A stretch of 5,915 nt of DNA. Source: Thermococci archaeon (GTDB lineage Archaea > Methanobacteriota_B > Thermococci > Thermococcales > Thermococcaceae). Positions 4,849-5,915 of the stretch are shown here, in pieces. Position numbers and translations under genes: made by a program. The DNA is taken from contig QMUF01000104.1 in assembly GCA_003663525.1 (NCBI GenBank), forward strand, positions 1 through 5,915, read 5' to 3'. How positions within the stretch are numbered: position 1 is the stretch's first letter; each line of letters starts with the position of its first letter. The notes beneath the pieces were generated by a model that worked only from the letters and a program-made list of their open reading frames with translations, did no database searches and was not told the DNA's origin.

Positions 4849-5901
4849 TTACCCCACCAGCGCATTTTTCAATCCAAATTCCTTTACAAGCTGGACCGCT
4901 TTAAGCATTTCATCATTTGTAAGCCTTCTATCAATTTCAGGATATTTGTAGGCTCTATATTCCGGCCGGTACTGAAACATCACATTAACTCTCACATCTC
5001 TGCCGAGGTTTTCGCTTATCCATTTCAAAATCGGTCTTGTACAACATTCCAAATGACCGGGGATTATGAGATGTCTTATTAAAAATTCTGCTTTGTAATG
5101 TTTTTTTGCAAGTAAAAAGTTCCTTGTAGTGACTTCCCAGTATTTTGGGGCACTGGAGTATTTTAGCGCATCTTCATTGTTGCCCCACTTGAAATCTGCG
5201 AGATAGAGATCAACAACTCCATCTAAAAGAGCCATGCTCTTCTCGCTCATATACATGTTGGAGTTCCAGACCACAGGAGTGGGAACCTTTACGTATCTCA
5301 AACTCTCGAGAATGAAGGGAAGGTTTGGAGTGGGTTCACCGCCGACGAGGTTAACGTTTTTAGCACCTTCCGCATAAGCTACCGCTATTTTAGCGGCCAT
5401 ATCCTTCGGGGAATACATTAAACCTACACGGTGTTGGCTTATATCCCAATTTTGACAAAAGACGCACCTGAAATTGCACCCTGAGAAGAAAATCGTATAA
5501 GATGGAACTAGCTCAGGTTCTTCCCCTATGTGGAGGAAAGTGCTTGCAACTAAGCTCTCTTTAACCCTGCAGTAACCCATCTCCTCAAAGCGGTTTGTGT
5601 GGCACTTGAACTCACACAGTTCACATCTTTCAAGCATTTTATGTGCTATTAGGGCTTTTAACTCAAGAAGACTTTTCTCCGGATTCTCCTTTAGGTTGTT
5701 TTCCCTCAGCCTTTCCATACCTTCTTTATGTATTTCCCACAACTCCTCAAGATCGGCATCTTCTTCGAAATTAACCTCTATTCGATTTGTATAAAAGAAG
5801 TTCGGCCTTTCCTCTCCAGTTAAAATTGAAAAATAATGCTGTAGAGCTTCTTTTGCCCTTTTAATCTCTTCAACTTCTACCCTTCTAAACCACATAACCA
5901 T
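4849..5901 (-). CDS. PflX-like radical SAM protein (COG1313-type)
   Basis: This 350-residue protein resembles pyruvate formate-lyase-activating enzymes and is best matched to the PflX group, whose substrate is unknown. The radical SAM cluster motif is SGCNFRCVFC (140-149), with C142, C146 and C149 in CX3CX2C spacing and Asn143-Phe144 between them. GGEPTPN (187-193) is the SAM-binding glycine motif. Upstream, C93, C96, C100 and C111 (CX2CX3CX10C) form the cysteine block typical of this group, perhaps binding a metal or second cluster. The first 90 residues are helical and charged. A CC pair near the C-terminus (GHLECCTRP) may contribute too. No pyruvate formate-lyase-like glycyl radical partner lies in the window. 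Starts at ATG 5901 or 5895 are both possible; no ribosome site is visible, and the promoter lies beyond the edge. A microprotein frame begins immediately after its TAA. Confidence 0.88.
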   Translation of the reverse strand: MVMWFRRVEVEEIKRAKEALQHYFSILTGEERPNFFYTNRIEVNFEEDADLEELWEIHKEGMERLRENNLKENPEKSLLELKALIAHKMLERCELCEFKCHTNRFEEMGYCRVKESLVASTFLHIGEEPELVPSYTIFFSGCNFRCVFCQNWDISQHRVGLMYSPKDMAAKIAVAYAEGAKNVNLVGGEPTPNLPFILESLRYVKVPTPVVWNSNMYMSEKSMALLDGVVDLYLADFKWGNNEDALKYSSAPKYWEVTTRNFLLAKKHYKAEFLIRHLIIPGHLECCTRPILKWISENLGRDVRVNVMFQYRPEYRAYKYPEIDRRLTNDEMLKAVQLVKEFGLKNALVG

Positions 5902-5915
5902 CAATTAAGAATAGC

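Noticed and set aside
4674..4865. A 63-codon minus-strand frame reading MRWWGKCRSSRESLQ, across both microprotein genes
   Set aside because: It starts inside the radical SAM gene, is rich in Trp, Cys and Arg, and lacks a well-spaced ribosome site; the other two frames give coherent membrane proteins.
1..5915. CRISPR arrays, insertion sequences, tRNA/rRNA genes, attachment sites
   Set aside because: No regularly spaced repeats, transposase or integrase motifs, or cloverleaf-like sequence was seen on either strand.

Overview
The window looks like ordinary chromosome from a hyperthermophilic archaeon of the Thermococcales (Thermococcus, Pyrococcus or Palaeococcus). The pyruvate kinase resembles Pyrococcus/Thermococcus enzymes as I remember them. 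The tRNA G10 methyltransferase is of the archaeal THUMP type. Spacers carry archaeal TATA-like boxes, several starts have GGTG/GGAG ribosome sites, and some genes appear leaderless. The DNA is AT-rich. No mobile element, CRISPR array, tRNA or rRNA was seen. The genus and all family names come from reading and memory, not a database search.

Layout, left to right. Positions 1-28 hold the first nine codons of a minus-strand gene that runs off the left edge, with its promoter to the right. Positions 29-216 are an AT-rich spacer with a 9-bp inverted repeat and T-tracts. Positions 217-1982 are a two-gene minus-strand operon: a PP-loop ATPase-like enzyme with three candidate Fe-S cysteines, then tRNA (guanine-N2)-methyltransferase Trm-G10. 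A 110-bp divergent spacer separates this from a plus-strand CinA/MoaB-fold protein (2093-2848). That gene converges on a minus-strand pyruvate kinase (2845-4284), and their stop codons overlap. A second divergent spacer (4285-4363) holds an AT-rich element that may serve as TATA box in both directions. It leads to a 66-residue unknown protein (4364-4564), which again ends stop-on-stop, against a minus-strand operon. That operon (5901 down to 4561) encodes a PflX-like radical SAM protein followed by one clear and one probable single-span membrane microprotein.

How the genes fit together. The first operon suggests tRNA modification: Trm-G10 methylates G10, and its partner has the PP-loop plus CxxC...C arrangement known from TtuA/TtcA tRNA thiolases, though its substrate is unknown. 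Pyruvate kinase makes the last ATP of the modified Embden-Meyerhof pathway. The CinA-like protein probably acts on damaged or spent nucleotides. The radical SAM gene has no obvious substrate protein nearby, so the two membrane microproteins behind it are the least explained part of the window.
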